A program made the position numbers and the translations under genes. Positions 9,448-22,474 of a stretch of DNA of 40,091 nt are shown here, in pieces (the stretch's first letter is position 1; each line of letters begins with the position of its first letter). Source of the stretch: Betaproteobacteria bacterium (lineage in GTDB: Bacteria > Pseudomonadota > Gammaproteobacteria > Burkholderiales > Burkholderiaceae_C); the NCBI GenBank assembly GCA_947448675.1, contig CANFOR010000002.1:1-40091 (forward strand). Reading direction: 5' to 3'. A model generated the notes under the pieces. That model did not search any database. It had not been told where the DNA came from and saw nothing but the letters and a program-made list of their open reading frames with translations.

Positions 9448-9864
9448 TTATTTTTTCTGCCTAAAACGGCGCAAGGCGGCCAACTGTGCGGCCATCACCG
9501 ACAACTCAGACTGTGCCTTGGCGATGTCGAGCTCACCTTTGGCATTGCGCAAGGCATCTTCAGCTGCTGCTTTGGCGGCATTGGCTTTTTCTTCGTCGAG
9601 GTCTTTGCCACGAATCGCAGTATCGGAGAGCACCGTCACGCAATCGGGTTGAACTTCGAGAACACCGCCGGCGACGAAGATGAATTCTTCGCTACCGTCG
9701 GCCTTTTCTATGCGCACCGAACCGGGTTTGATGCGGGTGATCAGTGGCGTGTGGCGTGGGTAAATGCCCAGTTCGCCAGCCTCACCGGGCAGGGCCACAA
9801 ACTTGGCCTCACCTGAAAAGATCGACGCTTCGGCACTGACAACATCAACGTGGATGGTCGCCAT
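9448..9864 (-). CDS. atpC: F1Fo ATP synthase subunit epsilon
   Basis: '[45 protein letters not shown]'; position in operon. Confidence 0.97.
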   Translation of the reverse strand: MATIHVDVVSAEASIFSGEAKFVALPGEAGELGIYPRHTPLITRIKPGSVRIEKADGSEEFIFVAGGVLEVQPDCVTVLSDTAIRGKDLDEEKANAAKAAAEDALRNAKGELDIAKAQSELSVMAAQLAALRRFRQKK

Positions 9865-9866
9865 GA

Positions 9867-12190
<2,324 letters not shown>

Positions 12191-12225
12191 TCGTGGCTCC
12201 TAGTAGTAGGTGTATCAGGTGGGGA

Positions 12226-13779
12226 TTAGGCGAAGGTCTTTTTGAAAGCGCCAACGGCAGCCGTCAATTCAGCCTCAGACTCTTTGTCCAGGGCCTTGCT
12301 GTCTTCCAGCTTGGCCAGCAGGGCAGCGTGCTTGTCTTTGAGGTAAGCGTGCAGACCGTGCTCGAAGGGCAAAATCTTTTTGATTTCCACATCATCCATA
12401 AAGCCTTTGTTCACAGCGAACAAAGTTGCACCCATCAAGCTGATGGGCAGCGGGCTGTACTGAGCTTGCTTCAAGAGCTCGGTCACGCGGGCACCACGGT
12501 CGAGCTGCTTGCGGGTGGACTCGTCCAAGTCAGACGCAAACTGCGCAAAAGCAGCCAGCTCACGGTACTGCGCCAAATCGGTACGGATACCGCCCGACTG
12601 GCCCTTGATGATCTTAGTCTGGGCCGAACTGCCCACGCGGGACACCGAGATACCAGCGTTAATCGCGGGACGAATGCCAGCGTTGAACAGCGAGGTTTCC
12701 AAGAAAATTTGACCGTCGGTAATCGAAATTACATTGGTAGGCACGAAGGCCGACACGTCGCCCGCTTGCGTTTCAATGATGGGCAATGCTGTCAACGAGC
12801 CGGTTTTGCCTTTGACTTCACCTTTGGTGAAGGCTTCGACGTAGTCGGCATTCACGCGGGCGGCGCGCTCGAGCAAACGGCTGTGGAGATAGAACACGTC
12901 GCCGGGGTAGGCTTCGCGGCCTGGTGGACGGCGCAAGAGCAGAGACACTTGGCGGTAAGCCACGGCCTGCTTCGACAAATCGTCATAAACGATCAACGCG
13001 TCTTGACCGCGGTCGCGGAAGTACTCGCCCATGGTGCAGCCTGAGTAGGCGCTAACGTACTGCATAGCAGCCGACTCAGAAGCCGAAGCCGCCACCACGA
13101 TGGTGTAGGCCATGGCGCCAGCTTGCTCAAGGGCACGCACCACGTTTTTAATCGACGAGGCTTTTTGGCCAATGGCGACATAAACGCAGGTCATGTTCTG
13201 ACCTTTTTGGTTGATGATCGCGTCAATCGCTACAGCGGTTTTGCCGGTCTGGCGGTCACCAATGATCAGTTCACGTTGACCACGCCCTACGGGCACCATG
13301 GAGTCGATCGACTTCAAACCAGTTTGCATAGGCTGGTCGACCGATTTACGGGCGATCACACCCGGCGCAACCTTTTCGATCACGTCGGTCATCTTGGCGT
13401 TGATCGGACCTTTGCCGTCAATGGGCTGACCTAGGGCGTTAACCACGCGGCCAATCAGCTCGGGGCCGACCGGTACTTCCAAAATGCGGCCCGTGCATTT
13501 AACGGTGTCGCCTTCAGAGATGTGCTCGTACTCACCCAAGATCACCGAACCCACCGAGTCGCGCTCGAGGTTCAGGGCCAGGCCGTAAGTAGGCTGGCCG
13601 TCTTTGGTGGCGGGGAATTCGAGCATTTCGCCTTGCATCACGTCAGACAAGCCGTGGATGCGAACGATACCGTCGGTCACCGAAACAACGGTGCCTTGGT
13701 TGCGGATGTCGGCACTGACGGCAAGGCCTTCAATGCGGCTTTTAATCAGCTCGGAAATTTCTGCGGGATTGAGTTGCAT
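12226..13779 (-). CDS. atpA: F1Fo ATP synthase subunit alpha
   Basis: '[28 protein letters not shown]', '[24 protein letters not shown]'. Confidence 0.98.
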   Translation of the reverse strand: MQLNPAEISELIKSRIEGLAVSADIRNQGTVVSVTDGIVRIHGLSDVMQGEMLEFPATKDGQPTYGLALNLERDSVGSVILGEYEHISEGDTVKCTGRILEVPVGPELIGRVVNALGQPIDGKGPINAKMTDVIEKVAPGVIARKSVDQPMQTGLKSIDSMVPVGRGQRELIIGDRQTGKTAVAIDAIINQKGQNMTCVYVAIGQKASSIKNVVRALEQAGAMAYTIVVAASASESAAMQYVSAYSGCTMGEYFRDRGQDALIVYDDLSKQAVAYRQVSLLLRRPPGREAYPGDVFYLHSRLLERAARVNADYVEAFTKGEVKGKTGSLTALPIIETQAGDVSAFVPTNVISITDGQIFLETSLFNAGIRPAINAGISVSRVGSSAQTKIIKGQSGGIRTDLAQYRELAAFAQFASDLDESTRKQLDRGARVTELLKQAQYSPLPISLMGATLFAVNKGFMDDVEIKKILPFEHGLHAYLKDKHAALLAKLEDSKALDKESEAELTAAVGAFKKTFA

Positions 13780-13790
13780 TTGACTTGTCC

Positions 13791-14321
13791 TCAGGCCGTT
13801 AGGGCCACTTTCATTTGTTCCAGACGGGCCTTGACGGAGGTGTCTAGCACTTCGTCACCGACCACCACGCGCACGCCACCGATCAGGGCGGGTTCGAGCA
13901 CCACCGACACATTGAGCTTGCGCGCAAAACGCTTCTCCAGCGTGCTGGCCAGTTCAGCCAAGGCTGCGAGTTCGATTGGGAAGGCACTGTGCACCACCGC
14001 ATCGGACGAACCGCTTCGCGCATTTTTCAAAGCACGAAACTGGGCTGCAATTTCAGGCATGGCCGACAGGCGACCATTTTCGATCACGGTGCGCAAAAAG
14101 TTTTGCGCATTCGCAGGCAAGCTGGTTTTGGCTACGCCAGAGACCACTGCAAAAACCTGTGCGACATCAACCTTGGGGTTGTCAGCAAACTGCTGCAACT
14201 GCAGATTGGCCGCAATGGCAGCGAGCTCGTCCACCCACACAGCCGCACCAGCCATGTCAGCAGACGAGGCCTTGAACAGCGCTTCGGCGTAAGGGCGGGC
14301 GATGGTGGCGAGTTCAGCCAT
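13791..14321 (-). CDS. atpH: F1Fo ATP synthase subunit delta
   Basis: '[15 protein letters not shown]...[25 protein letters not shown]'. Confidence 0.97.
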   Translation of the reverse strand: MAELATIARPYAEALFKASSADMAGAAVWVDELAAIAANLQLQQFADNPKVDVAQVFAVVSGVAKTSLPANAQNFLRTVIENGRLSAMPEIAAQFRALKNARSGSSDAVVHSAFPIELAALAELASTLEKRFARKLNVSVVLEPALIGGVRVVVGDEVLDTSVKARLEQMKVALTA

Positions 14322-14329
14322 AGCAGTCC

Positions 14330-14800
14330 TTACAGCTCAGTCTTCAAACGGCTCAGCAAGTCTGCATGCACACCGGCATTGACTTCTTTGCGCAGAATTT
14401 GCTCAGCGCCCTTGACAGCCAAAGCGGCCACCTGCTCACGCAGGGTCTCGCGGGCTTTCACGGTTTGCTGATCGGCCTCGACCTTGGCCGCAGCCACGAT
14501 CTTGCTGGCTTCTTCCGTGGCGCGGGCCTTGGCCTCTTCCACGATAGCCTGACCACGGCGCTCGGCATCGGCCAAACGCTGGGTGGTTTCTGTGCGTGAC
14601 TTGGCCAGCTCGGCTTCTACGCGCTGGTTGGCGGCAGACAGTTCGCTCTTGGCTTTGTCGGCGGCGGCCAAGCCGTCGGCGATCTTGTTTGCACGTTCGT
14701 CCAGCGCGGTTGCGATAGGAGGCCACACGAATTTCATCGTGAACCACACCAGAATCGCAAAAACGATGGCCTGGACGAACAGGGTTGCGTTGATGCTCAC
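14330..14800 (-). CDS. atpF: F1Fo ATP synthase subunit b
   Basis: N-terminal TM then long charged helix; '[34 protein letters not shown]'. Confidence 0.97.
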   Translation of the reverse strand: MSINATLFVQAIVFAILVWFTMKFVWPPIATALDERANKIADGLAAADKAKSELSAANQRVEAELAKSRTETTQRLADAERRGQAIVEEAKARATEEASKIVAAAKVEADQQTVKARETLREQVAALAVKGAEQILRKEVNAGVHADLLSRLKTEL

Positions 14801-14843
14801 AGCAACACCCTTTCAGTCAGTTGGTGGACGGGGCTATGCTGAA

Positions 14844-15116
<273 letters not shown>

Positions 15117-15148
15117 TTAAGGTTAAGGGAAAAGAAAACTCGAAAAAA

Positions 15149-16024
15149 TCAGTGCGCGTCGTGGGCTTGGCCAATGTAGACCAGGGTCAACATCATGAAC
15201 ACAAAAGCCTGTAGACCGACGATCAAAATGTGGAAAATCGACCACACCGTGCCCGCCAAAATATGCGCAATTGGCAGCAAAATACCCGAGGCCGACAAGG
15301 CCAAGTGACTGCCCATGAGAGCGATCAGCATAAACAGCAGCTCGCCCGCATACATATTGCCAAACAGTCGCATGCCATGCGAGACGGTTTTGGCCACGAA
15401 TTCGATCATTTGAAACAAGAAATTGATGGGGCCCAGCTTGGCACCAAAGGGCGCGCTGAACAGCTCATGGATCCAGTGACCCAGACCTTTGATCTTGATG
15501 TTGTAGAAAATGCAAACCAAGAGCACCGAGACCGACAGGCCCAGCGTGGTTGACAAGTCAGCGGTGGGCACCACACGGAAGAAAGCGTGGTGCGCGTCAT
15601 GGCCCGCAGCGCCGTAGATCATTTCCCACACGCGGGGCAATAAATCAACGGGCAAGAAGTCCATGGAATTCATTAAGAAAATCCACACAAACACGGTCAG
15701 CGCCAAGGGGGCTACCAGCTTACGGCTGTTAGCGTTGTGCACAATGCCTTTGGCCTGCGCATCCACAAACTCAACCAAAAACTCTACCGCCGCCTGAAAG
15801 CGACCAGGCACACCTGAGGTAGCCGCTTTGGCAGCGCGCCAGAGGAAGAAACAGCCCACCACGCCCAACAGAATCGACCAAAAAATGGAGTCGTAGTTCA
15901 CAACGCCAAAGTCGATCACACCCTTCATGGGGCGGTTTTGCAGATGTGTCAGGTGGTGAACAATGTATTCACCAGCCGTTGGGCCTTGCCCAGCAACGTG
16001 TTCAACAGCAGATTCAGCAGCCAT
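15149..16024 (-). CDS. atpB: F1Fo ATP synthase subunit a
   Basis: '[28 protein letters not shown]' and '[30 protein letters not shown]'. Confidence 0.97.
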   Translation of the reverse strand: MAAESAVEHVAGQGPTAGEYIVHHLTHLQNRPMKGVIDFGVVNYDSIFWSILLGVVGCFFLWRAAKAATSGVPGRFQAAVEFLVEFVDAQAKGIVHNANSRKLVAPLALTVFVWIFLMNSMDFLPVDLLPRVWEMIYGAAGHDAHHAFFRVVPTADLSTTLGLSVSVLLVCIFYNIKIKGLGHWIHELFSAPFGAKLGPINFLFQMIEFVAKTVSHGMRLFGNMYAGELLFMLIALMGSHLALSASGILLPIAHILAGTVWSIFHILIVGLQAFVFMMLTLVYIGQAHDAH

Positions 16025-16038
16025 ACATCAACAGTCTC

Positions 16039-16527
16039 TCAACTTTTGTTCGTTTGGAGGCGGGCGCTGAATGTTTTTTTAAACACCAGCGCCAACCAGT
16101 ACACCTTCATGGCGAGCACCAGGCCAACCAGCATTGCTGGCCAACTCAAGCCCACCACCAACCTTGGCGCGGCAAACAACATTGCCACCGTCAAAGCCAA
16201 CTTAATCGCTTCCCACAAAAAAAATGCAAACGCCGCTGCGCCCGCATGTATTTGTGCCACTGGGCTGGCCAGCCCCCGGGCAAACAATGCCGCCGGAACT
16301 ACCACCGCCAATGCCCCCCACGCCACCGACCACGCCACCGAAGGCCTGCCCGTTAGAACCCACGCCAGCAAGGCCACGAGGGCACCCGCCAGAATTTGAC
16401 CCACGATCACCCGCCAGGGAGACAGCGGGGGATTTTTTTCACGCAGCTCACGCGCTTGTTGAGCGGTGAGCGGCTTGAATTCGGGCTCTTCAGACGCAAG
16501 ATCAGAATCGGGCTGCAGGGTTGACAT
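16039..16527 (-). CDS. atpI: ATP synthase subunit I
   Basis: Four-TM AtpI-like protein at the head of the atp operon ('LKVYWLALVF'-type C-terminus). Start set at MSTLQPD. Confidence 0.85.
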   Translation of the reverse strand: MSTLQPDSDLASEEPEFKPLTAQQARELREKNPPLSPWRVIVGQILAGALVALLAWVLTGRPSVAWSVAWGALAVVVPAALFARGLASPVAQIHAGAAAFAFFLWEAIKLALTVAMLFAAPRLVVGLSWPAMLVGLVLAMKVYWLALVFKKTFSARLQTNKS

Positions 16528-16660
16528 GTCAGAACGAGGGCCCAAAATTGCGCCAAGCCTCTCATTATAAGTACAAACCCGAGCGCTTCCTTACAGCGCT
16601 GAACATTTCTTTATTTTTCTGCCGCTGCGCGACAATCTAACCACTCTTTGAAAGAACCCC

Positions 16661-17107
16661 ATGCCCGCTCTTGCCAAATTTTTGCATCTCGCTGCAGCCC
16701 TGTTCTGGGTGGGCGGCATGGGCTTTGTACTGCTGGCCCTGCGCCCTGTGGTGCACGCACAACTCGCGCCGCCCGTTCGCCTGGCTTTGATGGCGGCTGT
16801 GTTGCGCCGCTTCTTTGTCGTAGTGTGGCTGGGCATTGCGCTCTTGCTGCTCACCGGCATGCACATGCTGGTCAGCGTGGGCATGCGCAGCGCGCCTTTG
16901 GGCTGGCACTATATGTTGGGCCTGGGCCTGCTGATGATGGCCGTGTTTGCCCACCTGTACTTTGTTCCCTACCGCCGTCTGCAGCGCGCGGTGGCGGCGG
17001 CCGACTGGCCGCTGGCCGGGCGGCATATGGCCAGCATTGCCTTGCTGGTGAAAATAAATTTTGCGCTGGCCTGGTTCGCCATTGCTGCGGTAATTTTGAT
17101 CAAATAG
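16661..17107 (+). CDS. CopD family membrane protein
   Basis: 'LAKFLHLAAALFWVGGMGFVLLALRPV' typical CopD-like helix bundle. Confidence 0.75.
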   Translation: MPALAKFLHLAAALFWVGGMGFVLLALRPVVHAQLAPPVRLALMAAVLRRFFVVVWLGIALLLLTGMHMLVSVGMRSAPLGWHYMLGLGLLMMAVFAHLYFVPYRRLQRAVAAADWPLAGRHMASIALLVKINFALAWFAIAAVILIK

Positions 17108-17155
17108 GCCGCTAACGCACTGTTTATGCGCGTATATAGCTCTTTTTTTTATAGC
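17103..17155 (-). repeat. Dispersed element, copy 3 (spans CopD stop and MBL start)
   Basis: Reverse complement GCTAT AAAAAAAA GAGCT ATATACGCG CATAAACAGTGCGTTAGCGGCCTATT. Confidence 0.55.
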
Positions 17156-18283
17156 GCATGTGGCCTCATACTGGGTCTGGGCGCTTGCTCGAACATGAAC
17201 CCTTACTACAACCACGCCCTGCCCCATCACACCCCCAGCGGCTTTAAAAACAACTATGTTGAGCAGGTCGACAAGTCCTTCACCGACCTGCTGCGCTGGC
17301 AGTGGCAGGCGCGCACCCAAGGCCTGCCCAAGCCACCGCAAACGCCCACCGCCACGGTAGCGGCCGACCTGCCGCGCATCCAGGCCTACGCCAGCGCCTA
17401 CACCGCCAGCCCCCTGCAGAGCGCGCCGCAAATGACCTGGATCGGCCACGCCAGCATGTTGGTGCAAGCCGGTGGCCTGAACGTGCTGACCGACCCCGTC
17501 TTCAGCGACCGCGCCTCGCCCGTGCAGTTTGCCGGTCCCCAGCGCGCCCAGGCACCGGGCTTGGCCTTGGCCGAACTGCCGCCCATCGACGTGGTACTGA
17601 TTTCCCACAACCACTACGACCATTTAGACAAAAATACCGTGCAAACGCTTTCCAGTCGTGCGTTGAATGCTACTGTTTTTATAGTACCTTTGGGCATTAA
17701 GCCGTGGATGGAAGCGCTGGGCATTCGCAACGTGGTTGAACTCGACTGGTGGCAAAGCCACACCGTGAAGGGCGTGGAATTTCACTTCACGCCGGTGCAA
17801 CATTGGTCGGCGCGTGGCGTAGCCGACCGCCTGCAAACCCTGTGGGGCGGCTGGGCCGTGCTCGGGCCCGACTTGCACTGGTACTTCAGCGGCGACACCG
17901 GCTACTCTAAAGACTTTGCCGACACCCGCCAACGCTTTGCGTCGCGCCAAACTGCGGCCCTGGGCGGCGGCTTTGACATGGCCCTGATCGCCGTGGGCGC
18001 CTACGAGCCGCGCTGGTTCATGAAGGAGCAGCACATCAACCCCGCCGAGGCTGTGCAAATCCACCAAGACCTGGGTGCCAAACGCAGCGTGGGCGTGCAT
18101 TGGGGCACCTTTAACCTCACCGACGAGCCACTTGACCAACCGCCGCAAGACCTGGCCGCCGCCCGCCAAGCGCAGGGCGTGGCAGACGAAGATTTTTTCG
18201 TCATGGCCATTGGCGAAACCCGCGCCTTGCAGCCACGCAGCCCTGCCCCCGCAAATTCCACGACCCACCCCTACGCCCAGTGA
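17126..18283 (+). CDS. MBL-fold metal-dependent hydrolase (NAPE-PLD/RomA-like), predicted lipoprotein
   Basis: 'VVLISHNHYDHLD' HxHxDH motif, 'YFSGDTGYSKDF', 'SVGVHWGTFNLTDEPLDQPP'; N-terminal 'LILGLGAC' lipobox. Confidence 0.88.
   Translation: MRVYSSFFYSACGLILGLGACSNMNPYYNHALPHHTPSGFKNNYVEQVDKSFTDLLRWQWQARTQGLPKPPQTPTATVAADLPRIQAYASAYTASPLQSAPQMTWIGHASMLVQAGGLNVLTDPVFSDRASPVQFAGPQRAQAPGLALAELPPIDVVLISHNHYDHLDKNTVQTLSSRALNATVFIVPLGIKPWMEALGIRNVVELDWWQSHTVKGVEFHFTPVQHWSARGVADRLQTLWGGWAVLGPDLHWYFSGDTGYSKDFADTRQRFASRQTAALGGGFDMALIAVGAYEPRWFMKEQHINPAEAVQIHQDLGAKRSVGVHWGTFNLTDEPLDQPPQDLAAARQAQGVADEDFFVMAIGETRALQPRSPAPANSTTHPYAQ
17640..17695 (-). repeat. Dispersed element, copy 4 (inside MBL CDS)
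   Basis: Reverse complement ACTAT AAAAACAG TAGCA TTCAACGCA CGACTGG.... Confidence 0.45.
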
Positions 18284-18327
18284 GGCCCCGCTAAGCCCCA
18301 CGAACCCCAATTGTGATCCGATTGCCT

Positions 18328-18639
18328 ATGCACACCCCACCGCCCACCGCCACGCCACAAGGCAGCACACCCAGCCCGGCGCAAGAATCCCTCATTGAAT
18401 ACCCCTGCCAGTTCCCCATCAAGGTCATGGGTGCCAAGGTCGATGGCTTTGTGCACGCTCTGACCCACATCGCCCACCAGTTCGACCCGGCCTTTGACGC
18501 CACCAGCATCGAGCTGCGCGAGAGCAAGGCCGGCAACTACCTGGGCGTCACCCTCACCGTGCACGCCACCAGCCGCGAGCAGCTCGATGAGTTGTACCGC
18601 GCGCTCTCGACCCACCCGATGGTCAAGATGGTGCTTTGA
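18328..18639 (+). CDS. DUF493/YbeD family protein
   Basis: 'LIEYPCQFPIKVMGAKVDGFVHAL...GNYLGVTLTVHATSREQLDELYRALSTHPMVKMVL'. Confidence 0.9.
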   Translation: MHTPPPTATPQGSTPSPAQESLIEYPCQFPIKVMGAKVDGFVHALTHIAHQFDPAFDATSIELRESKAGNYLGVTLTVHATSREQLDELYRALSTHPMVKMVL

Positions 18640-18658
18640 GCCCCCGACAAGGTCTTTT

Positions 18659-19345
18659 ATGCCAGTTCCTCGCCCTCATGCCAGCCCCGCCCAGCCCAAG
18701 CTGCCCGCCGAAGCTTTGGCGCGCCTGCAAGCCCTTTTAACCCAGAGTTCGCATTCAGCCCACGGCGGACGGCGCATGCTGGGCATCGTCGGCCCGCCCG
18801 GCGCGGGCAAGTCCACCCTGGCCGAGGCCCTGCACGCCGCTGCGCCCACGCAAACCCAGGTGCTGCCCATGGACGGCTTTCACCTGGCCAACAGCGAGCT
18901 GCTGCGCCTGGGCCGCCGCGAGCGCAAAGGCGCGCCCGACACCTTTGACGCCGCGGGTTTTGCCGCCCTGCTGCAGCGCCTGCGTGCGCAAGACCCCCTG
19001 GGCAAGGAGACCATCTACGCACCGCGCTTTGAGCGCGCACTGGAAGAGCCGATCGCCAACGCCATTGCCATCGCGCCCAGCTTGCCCCTGCTGATCGTCG
19101 AAGGCAACTACCTGTTACTCGACCAAGGCCCCTGGCGGCAAGCAGCTCCCCTGCTCGACCAAACCTGGTACCTCGACGTAGACGACGCCTTGCGCCGCCA
19201 GCGCCTGCAAGCGCGCCACATGCAATTTGGCCGCAGCGCAGAGGCAGCTTTGGAGTGGATGGAGCACACCGACGAGCCCAATGCCCGCTTGATTGCGCAC
19301 AGCCGGGCGCGGGCCAGTTGGTGCCTAGCTTGGGGCGCGGCATGA
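18659..19345 (+). CDS. Nucleoside/nucleotide kinase family (YggC/PanK-like P-loop kinase)
   Basis: Walker A '[17 protein letters not shown]', '[29 protein letters not shown]', '[16 protein letters not shown]'. Confidence 0.85.
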   Translation: MPVPRPHASPAQPKLPAEALARLQALLTQSSHSAHGGRRMLGIVGPPGAGKSTLAEALHAAAPTQTQVLPMDGFHLANSELLRLGRRERKGAPDTFDAAGFAALLQRLRAQDPLGKETIYAPRFERALEEPIANAIAIAPSLPLLIVEGNYLLLDQGPWRQAAPLLDQTWYLDVDDALRRQRLQARHMQFGRSAEAALEWMEHTDEPNARLIAHSRARASWCLAWGAA

Positions 19346-20097
19346 GTGCTGCGCAAGACGCCCGAGCCGTACCCGCCGGGCATGCCACAAAGCCGTTGCA
19401 AGCGCAATTTCTAGGCCGCGCCAACACCGCCCCCAGCTACGCCAGCATCGTCGCGGCCATGCAAGACTTCACCGCGCAACGCAGTGTGGATGCGCCTGAT
19501 CAGCTATGGATTTGTGAGCACGCTGCGCTCTACACCCAAGGCTTGGCGGGCAAAAGCGAACATGTTTTGCAGGCGGGCAATATTCCCGTGGTGGCCACCA
19601 ACCGGGGTGGTCAAGTGACCTACCACGGGCCAGGCCAAGTGGTGGCCTACCCCTTGCTGGACCTGCGCCGCGCGGGCTATTACGTGAAGGAATACGTGTT
19701 CCGCATCGAAGAGGCGCTCATCAAAACCCTGGCCCACTTTGGTGTGACCGGCCACCGCGTGCGCGGCGCGCCAGGCATCTATGTCCGCGTGGCCGATCCC
19801 GCCAGCCACGCCCGCTTGCCTGCTGCGTTCACGGCACAGCAGCTAGGCCTGCCACCGCAGGCTGGGGGCGTTGGGCTAGGCAAAATTGCGGCGCTGGGCA
19901 TCAAAGTAAGCCGCCACTGCACGTACCACGGCCTGGCGCTGAACGTGGCCATGGACCTCGAACCCTTTGCCCGCATCAACCCCTGCGGCTATGCAGGCCT
20001 GCAGACGGTAGACCTCGCTAGACTTGGCGTAGCCACTGCGTGGGACGAAGCCGCCGCCGTGCTGGCAAGCAAACTGCAAACCTATCTTGTGGCTTAA
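19342..20097 (+). CDS. lipB: Lipoyl(octanoyl) transferase
   Basis: '[24 protein letters not shown]' and '[25 protein letters not shown]'; ATGA overlap with the preceding kinase. Confidence 0.95.
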   Translation: MSAAQDARAVPAGHATKPLQAQFLGRANTAPSYASIVAAMQDFTAQRSVDAPDQLWICEHAALYTQGLAGKSEHVLQAGNIPVVATNRGGQVTYHGPGQVVAYPLLDLRRAGYYVKEYVFRIEEALIKTLAHFGVTGHRVRGAPGIYVRVADPASHARLPAAFTAQQLGLPPQAGGVGLGKIAALGIKVSRHCTYHGLALNVAMDLEPFARINPCGYAGLQTVDLARLGVATAWDEAAAVLASKLQTYLVA

Positions 20098-20153
20098 AAA
20101 AAATTTAAGCCACGGCTGTAAGCTTTGCCCAAGCCCTGCGACTAAGAGGTTGA

Positions 20154-20176
20154 AGGCAGTGTTGTGCTGCCTTTTT
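20154..20176 (+). terminator. Candidate Rho-independent terminator after lipB
   Basis: AGGCAG-N7-CTGCCT followed by TTTT. Confidence 0.55.
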
Positions 20177-20193
20177 ACCGACTAGGAGTCTCT

Positions 20194-20586
20194 ATGTTGA
20201 ACCGCAAAGCTTTTCTCTCCACCCTGGCTGCTGGCCTGCTGATGCTGGCCGGTGCCGCCCAGGCGCTCACTATCAAACCCTATAGCGCCGCCGCATTGGC
20301 CGCTGCGCAAACTGAGGGCACGCCCGTGGCCGTGGCTTTTCATGCCGACTGGTGCCCTACGTGCAAAGCCCAAGGCAAAGTGTTTGACGGCTTCAAGAGC
20401 GACACCGCTCTGAGCAAGCTGACCATCTTGGTAGCCGACTACGACAACGAAAAGGCGCTGAAGAAAGAAATGAACATCCGCACCCAGTCCACCATCGTGG
20501 TCTTTAAGGGCAAGAGCGAGGTAGCCCGTAGCGCGGGCGTGACCGAAGCCGCTGCACTCAAAACCACTTTGACCACCGGCCTGTAA
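20194..20586 (+). CDS. Thioredoxin-fold protein (exported)
   Basis: Signal peptide followed by 'FHADWCPTCKAQGKVFDGF' WCxxC active site. Confidence 0.88.
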   Translation: MLNRKAFLSTLAAGLLMLAGAAQALTIKPYSAAALAAAQTEGTPVAVAFHADWCPTCKAQGKVFDGFKSDTALSKLTILVADYDNEKALKKEMNIRTQSTIVVFKGKSEVARSAGVTEAAALKTTLTTGL

Positions 20587-20599
20587 AGCGGTAACACCC

Positions 20600-21325
20600 A
20601 TGGCCAGCCCCACCCAACTGGCCCTGAGCCTGGCCGCAGGCAGCCTGACCACGCTCAGCCCCTGCGTCTTTCCCATTTTGCCCTTGGTGCTGGGCGGCGC
20701 GGTGCAAAACAACAAGCTCGCACCACTGGCCATGGGCGTGGGCATGGCCACTTCGTTTGCATTGATTGGCATGCTGCTGGGCCTGCTCGGCCCCGCGCTG
20801 GGCATCGACGGCGACAGTGTGCGCGTGGGTGGCGCTGCCCTGCTGGTGGCTTTTGGCATCGTCATGCTGGTGCCTTGGTTGAATGAAAAATTTACCAACC
20901 TGGTCACACCCCTGGCCAACTCAGCCAACAGCGCCAGCAGCCGCTTGAACACCGAGTCGCTCTGGGGCGCGTTGGCGCTGGGCGGCTTGCTGGGCTTGGT
21001 GTGGAGCCCCTGCTCGGGCCCACTGCTGGCCTCGGCCCTGACCTTGGTGGCCAGCGAGGGCGGCGCGGCCAGCGGTGGCCTTATTTTGGGCTTGTTTGGC
21101 GTGGGCGCAGCCATCCCCTTGGTGGCGGCGGCCTACGCCTCGCGCAGCGGCTTCAACCGCGTGCGCGGCTGGGTGCTGGGTCGCATGGACGGCGTGAAAA
21201 AAGCCTTTGGCCTGCTGCTGCTCTTGGTAGGCGTAGCCATTTTGACGGGTGGCGACAAATGGCTCGAAGCCCAAGTGGTAACCGTATTGCCCGACTGGTG
21301 GGTGAATTTGGCGGTGAAGTTTTAG
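20600..21325 (+). CDS. ccdA: CcdA-family cytochrome c biogenesis/thiol-disulfide membrane protein
   Basis: '[26 protein letters not shown]' and '[19 protein letters not shown]' paired Cys TM motifs. Confidence 0.9.
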   Translation: MASPTQLALSLAAGSLTTLSPCVFPILPLVLGGAVQNNKLAPLAMGVGMATSFALIGMLLGLLGPALGIDGDSVRVGGAALLVAFGIVMLVPWLNEKFTNLVTPLANSANSASSRLNTESLWGALALGGLLGLVWSPCSGPLLASALTLVASEGGAASGGLILGLFGVGAAIPLVAAAYASRSGFNRVRGWVLGRMDGVKKAFGLLLLLVGVAILTGGDKWLEAQVVTVLPDWWVNLAVKF

Positions 21326-21389
21326 GCCTCGGCTCTGGCGTAAACCTGCACGCAGTACGCACCCCACGCGCATCGGCGAAAATGCGTGC

Positions 21390-22394
21390 ATGAGCACATC
21401 CCACGTTAGCAACTCCCCCGTCGTGCGCGACGCGCAAAGCCAAAGCGACTACAACCCCTTGGCCAAACAAAAAGCCGGGGCCAAGCTCAGCCGCATCCCC
21501 GTCAAGGTTGAAAGCGGGCCGGTGCTGAAAAAGCCCGACTGGATCCGCGTCAAAGCGGGTTCGCCCAGCACCCGCTTTTATGAGATCAAAGACATTCTGC
21601 GCAAGAACAACTTGGTCACTGTGTGCGAAGAGGCTTCTTGCCCGAACATCGGTGAATGCTTTGGCAAGGGTACGGCCACCTTCATGATCATGGGCGACAA
21701 GTGCACACGGCGCTGCCCGTTTTGCGACGTCGGCCATGGCCGCCCTGACCCGCTAGATGCGAATGAACCGCTCAATTTAGCCAACACCATTGCCGCGCTC
21801 AAGCTGAAATACGTGGTGATTACCAGCGTCGACCGCGACGACCTGCGCGACGGCGGGGCGGCGCATTTTGTCGAGTGCATCCGCAAAACCCGCGAGCTCT
21901 CGCCCGGCACCACCATCGAGGTGCTGGTGCCCGACTTTCGTGGCCGCGACGACCGCGCCTTAGAGATTTTGAAAGCCGCGCCACCCGACGTGATGAACCA
22001 CAACCTGGAAACCATCCCGCGCCTGTACAAAGAGGCCCGCCCCGGCAGCGACTACGCTTTCAGCCTGAACCTGCTGAAAAAGTTCAAAGCCCTGCACCCG
22101 AACGTGCCAACCAAGAGCGGCATCATGGTCGGCCTGGGCGAGACCGACGACGAGATTTTGCAAACCATGCGCGACATGCGCGCCCACGGCATCGACATGC
22201 TGACCATTGGCCAGTACCTCGCGCCGTCGAACGCGCATCTGAGCGTCAAGCGCTATGTGCACCCCGACACCTTCAAAATGTTTGAAGCGCAGGCCTACGC
22301 CATGGGCTTTAGCCACGCAGCCGTGGGGGCCATGGTGCGCAGCAGCTACCACGCCGACCAACAGGCGCATGGGGTTTTGGCAGCCACGCTTTAA
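21390..22394 (+). CDS. lipA: Lipoyl synthase
   Basis: '[41 protein letters not shown]' radical-SAM/auxiliary Fe-S motifs. Confidence 0.98.
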   Translation: MSTSHVSNSPVVRDAQSQSDYNPLAKQKAGAKLSRIPVKVESGPVLKKPDWIRVKAGSPSTRFYEIKDILRKNNLVTVCEEASCPNIGECFGKGTATFMIMGDKCTRRCPFCDVGHGRPDPLDANEPLNLANTIAALKLKYVVITSVDRDDLRDGGAAHFVECIRKTRELSPGTTIEVLVPDFRGRDDRALEILKAAPPDVMNHNLETIPRLYKEARPGSDYAFSLNLLKKFKALHPNVPTKSGIMVGLGETDDEILQTMRDMRAHGIDMLTIGQYLAPSNAHLSVKRYVHPDTFKMFEAQAYAMGFSHAAVGAMVRSSYHADQQAHGVLAATL

Positions 22395-22411
22395 GAAAAG
22401 TATCTATTCAG

Positions 22412-22470
22412 AAATCTATTAGATTTTTGACAAAATTCGTTTATTGACAGATACTTATAAAAAAGTATCT
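22412..22470. promoter_or_regulatory. Candidate promoter and overlapping operator dyads of the HipA-like gene
   Basis: TTGACA (22427-22432), 17-bp spacer, GATACT (22450-22455). AAATCTA-T-TAGATTT (22412-22426) and AGATACTT-N6-AAGTATCT (22449-22470) are perfect inverted repeats; a further AAGTATCT lies at 22398-22405. Confidence 0.6.
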
Positions 22471-22474
22471 ATTA

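Noticed and set aside
16637-17623. 328-aa minus-strand ORF
   Set aside because: Antisense to CopD and MBL genes; translation shows no domain and is Gln/His/Gly-rich.
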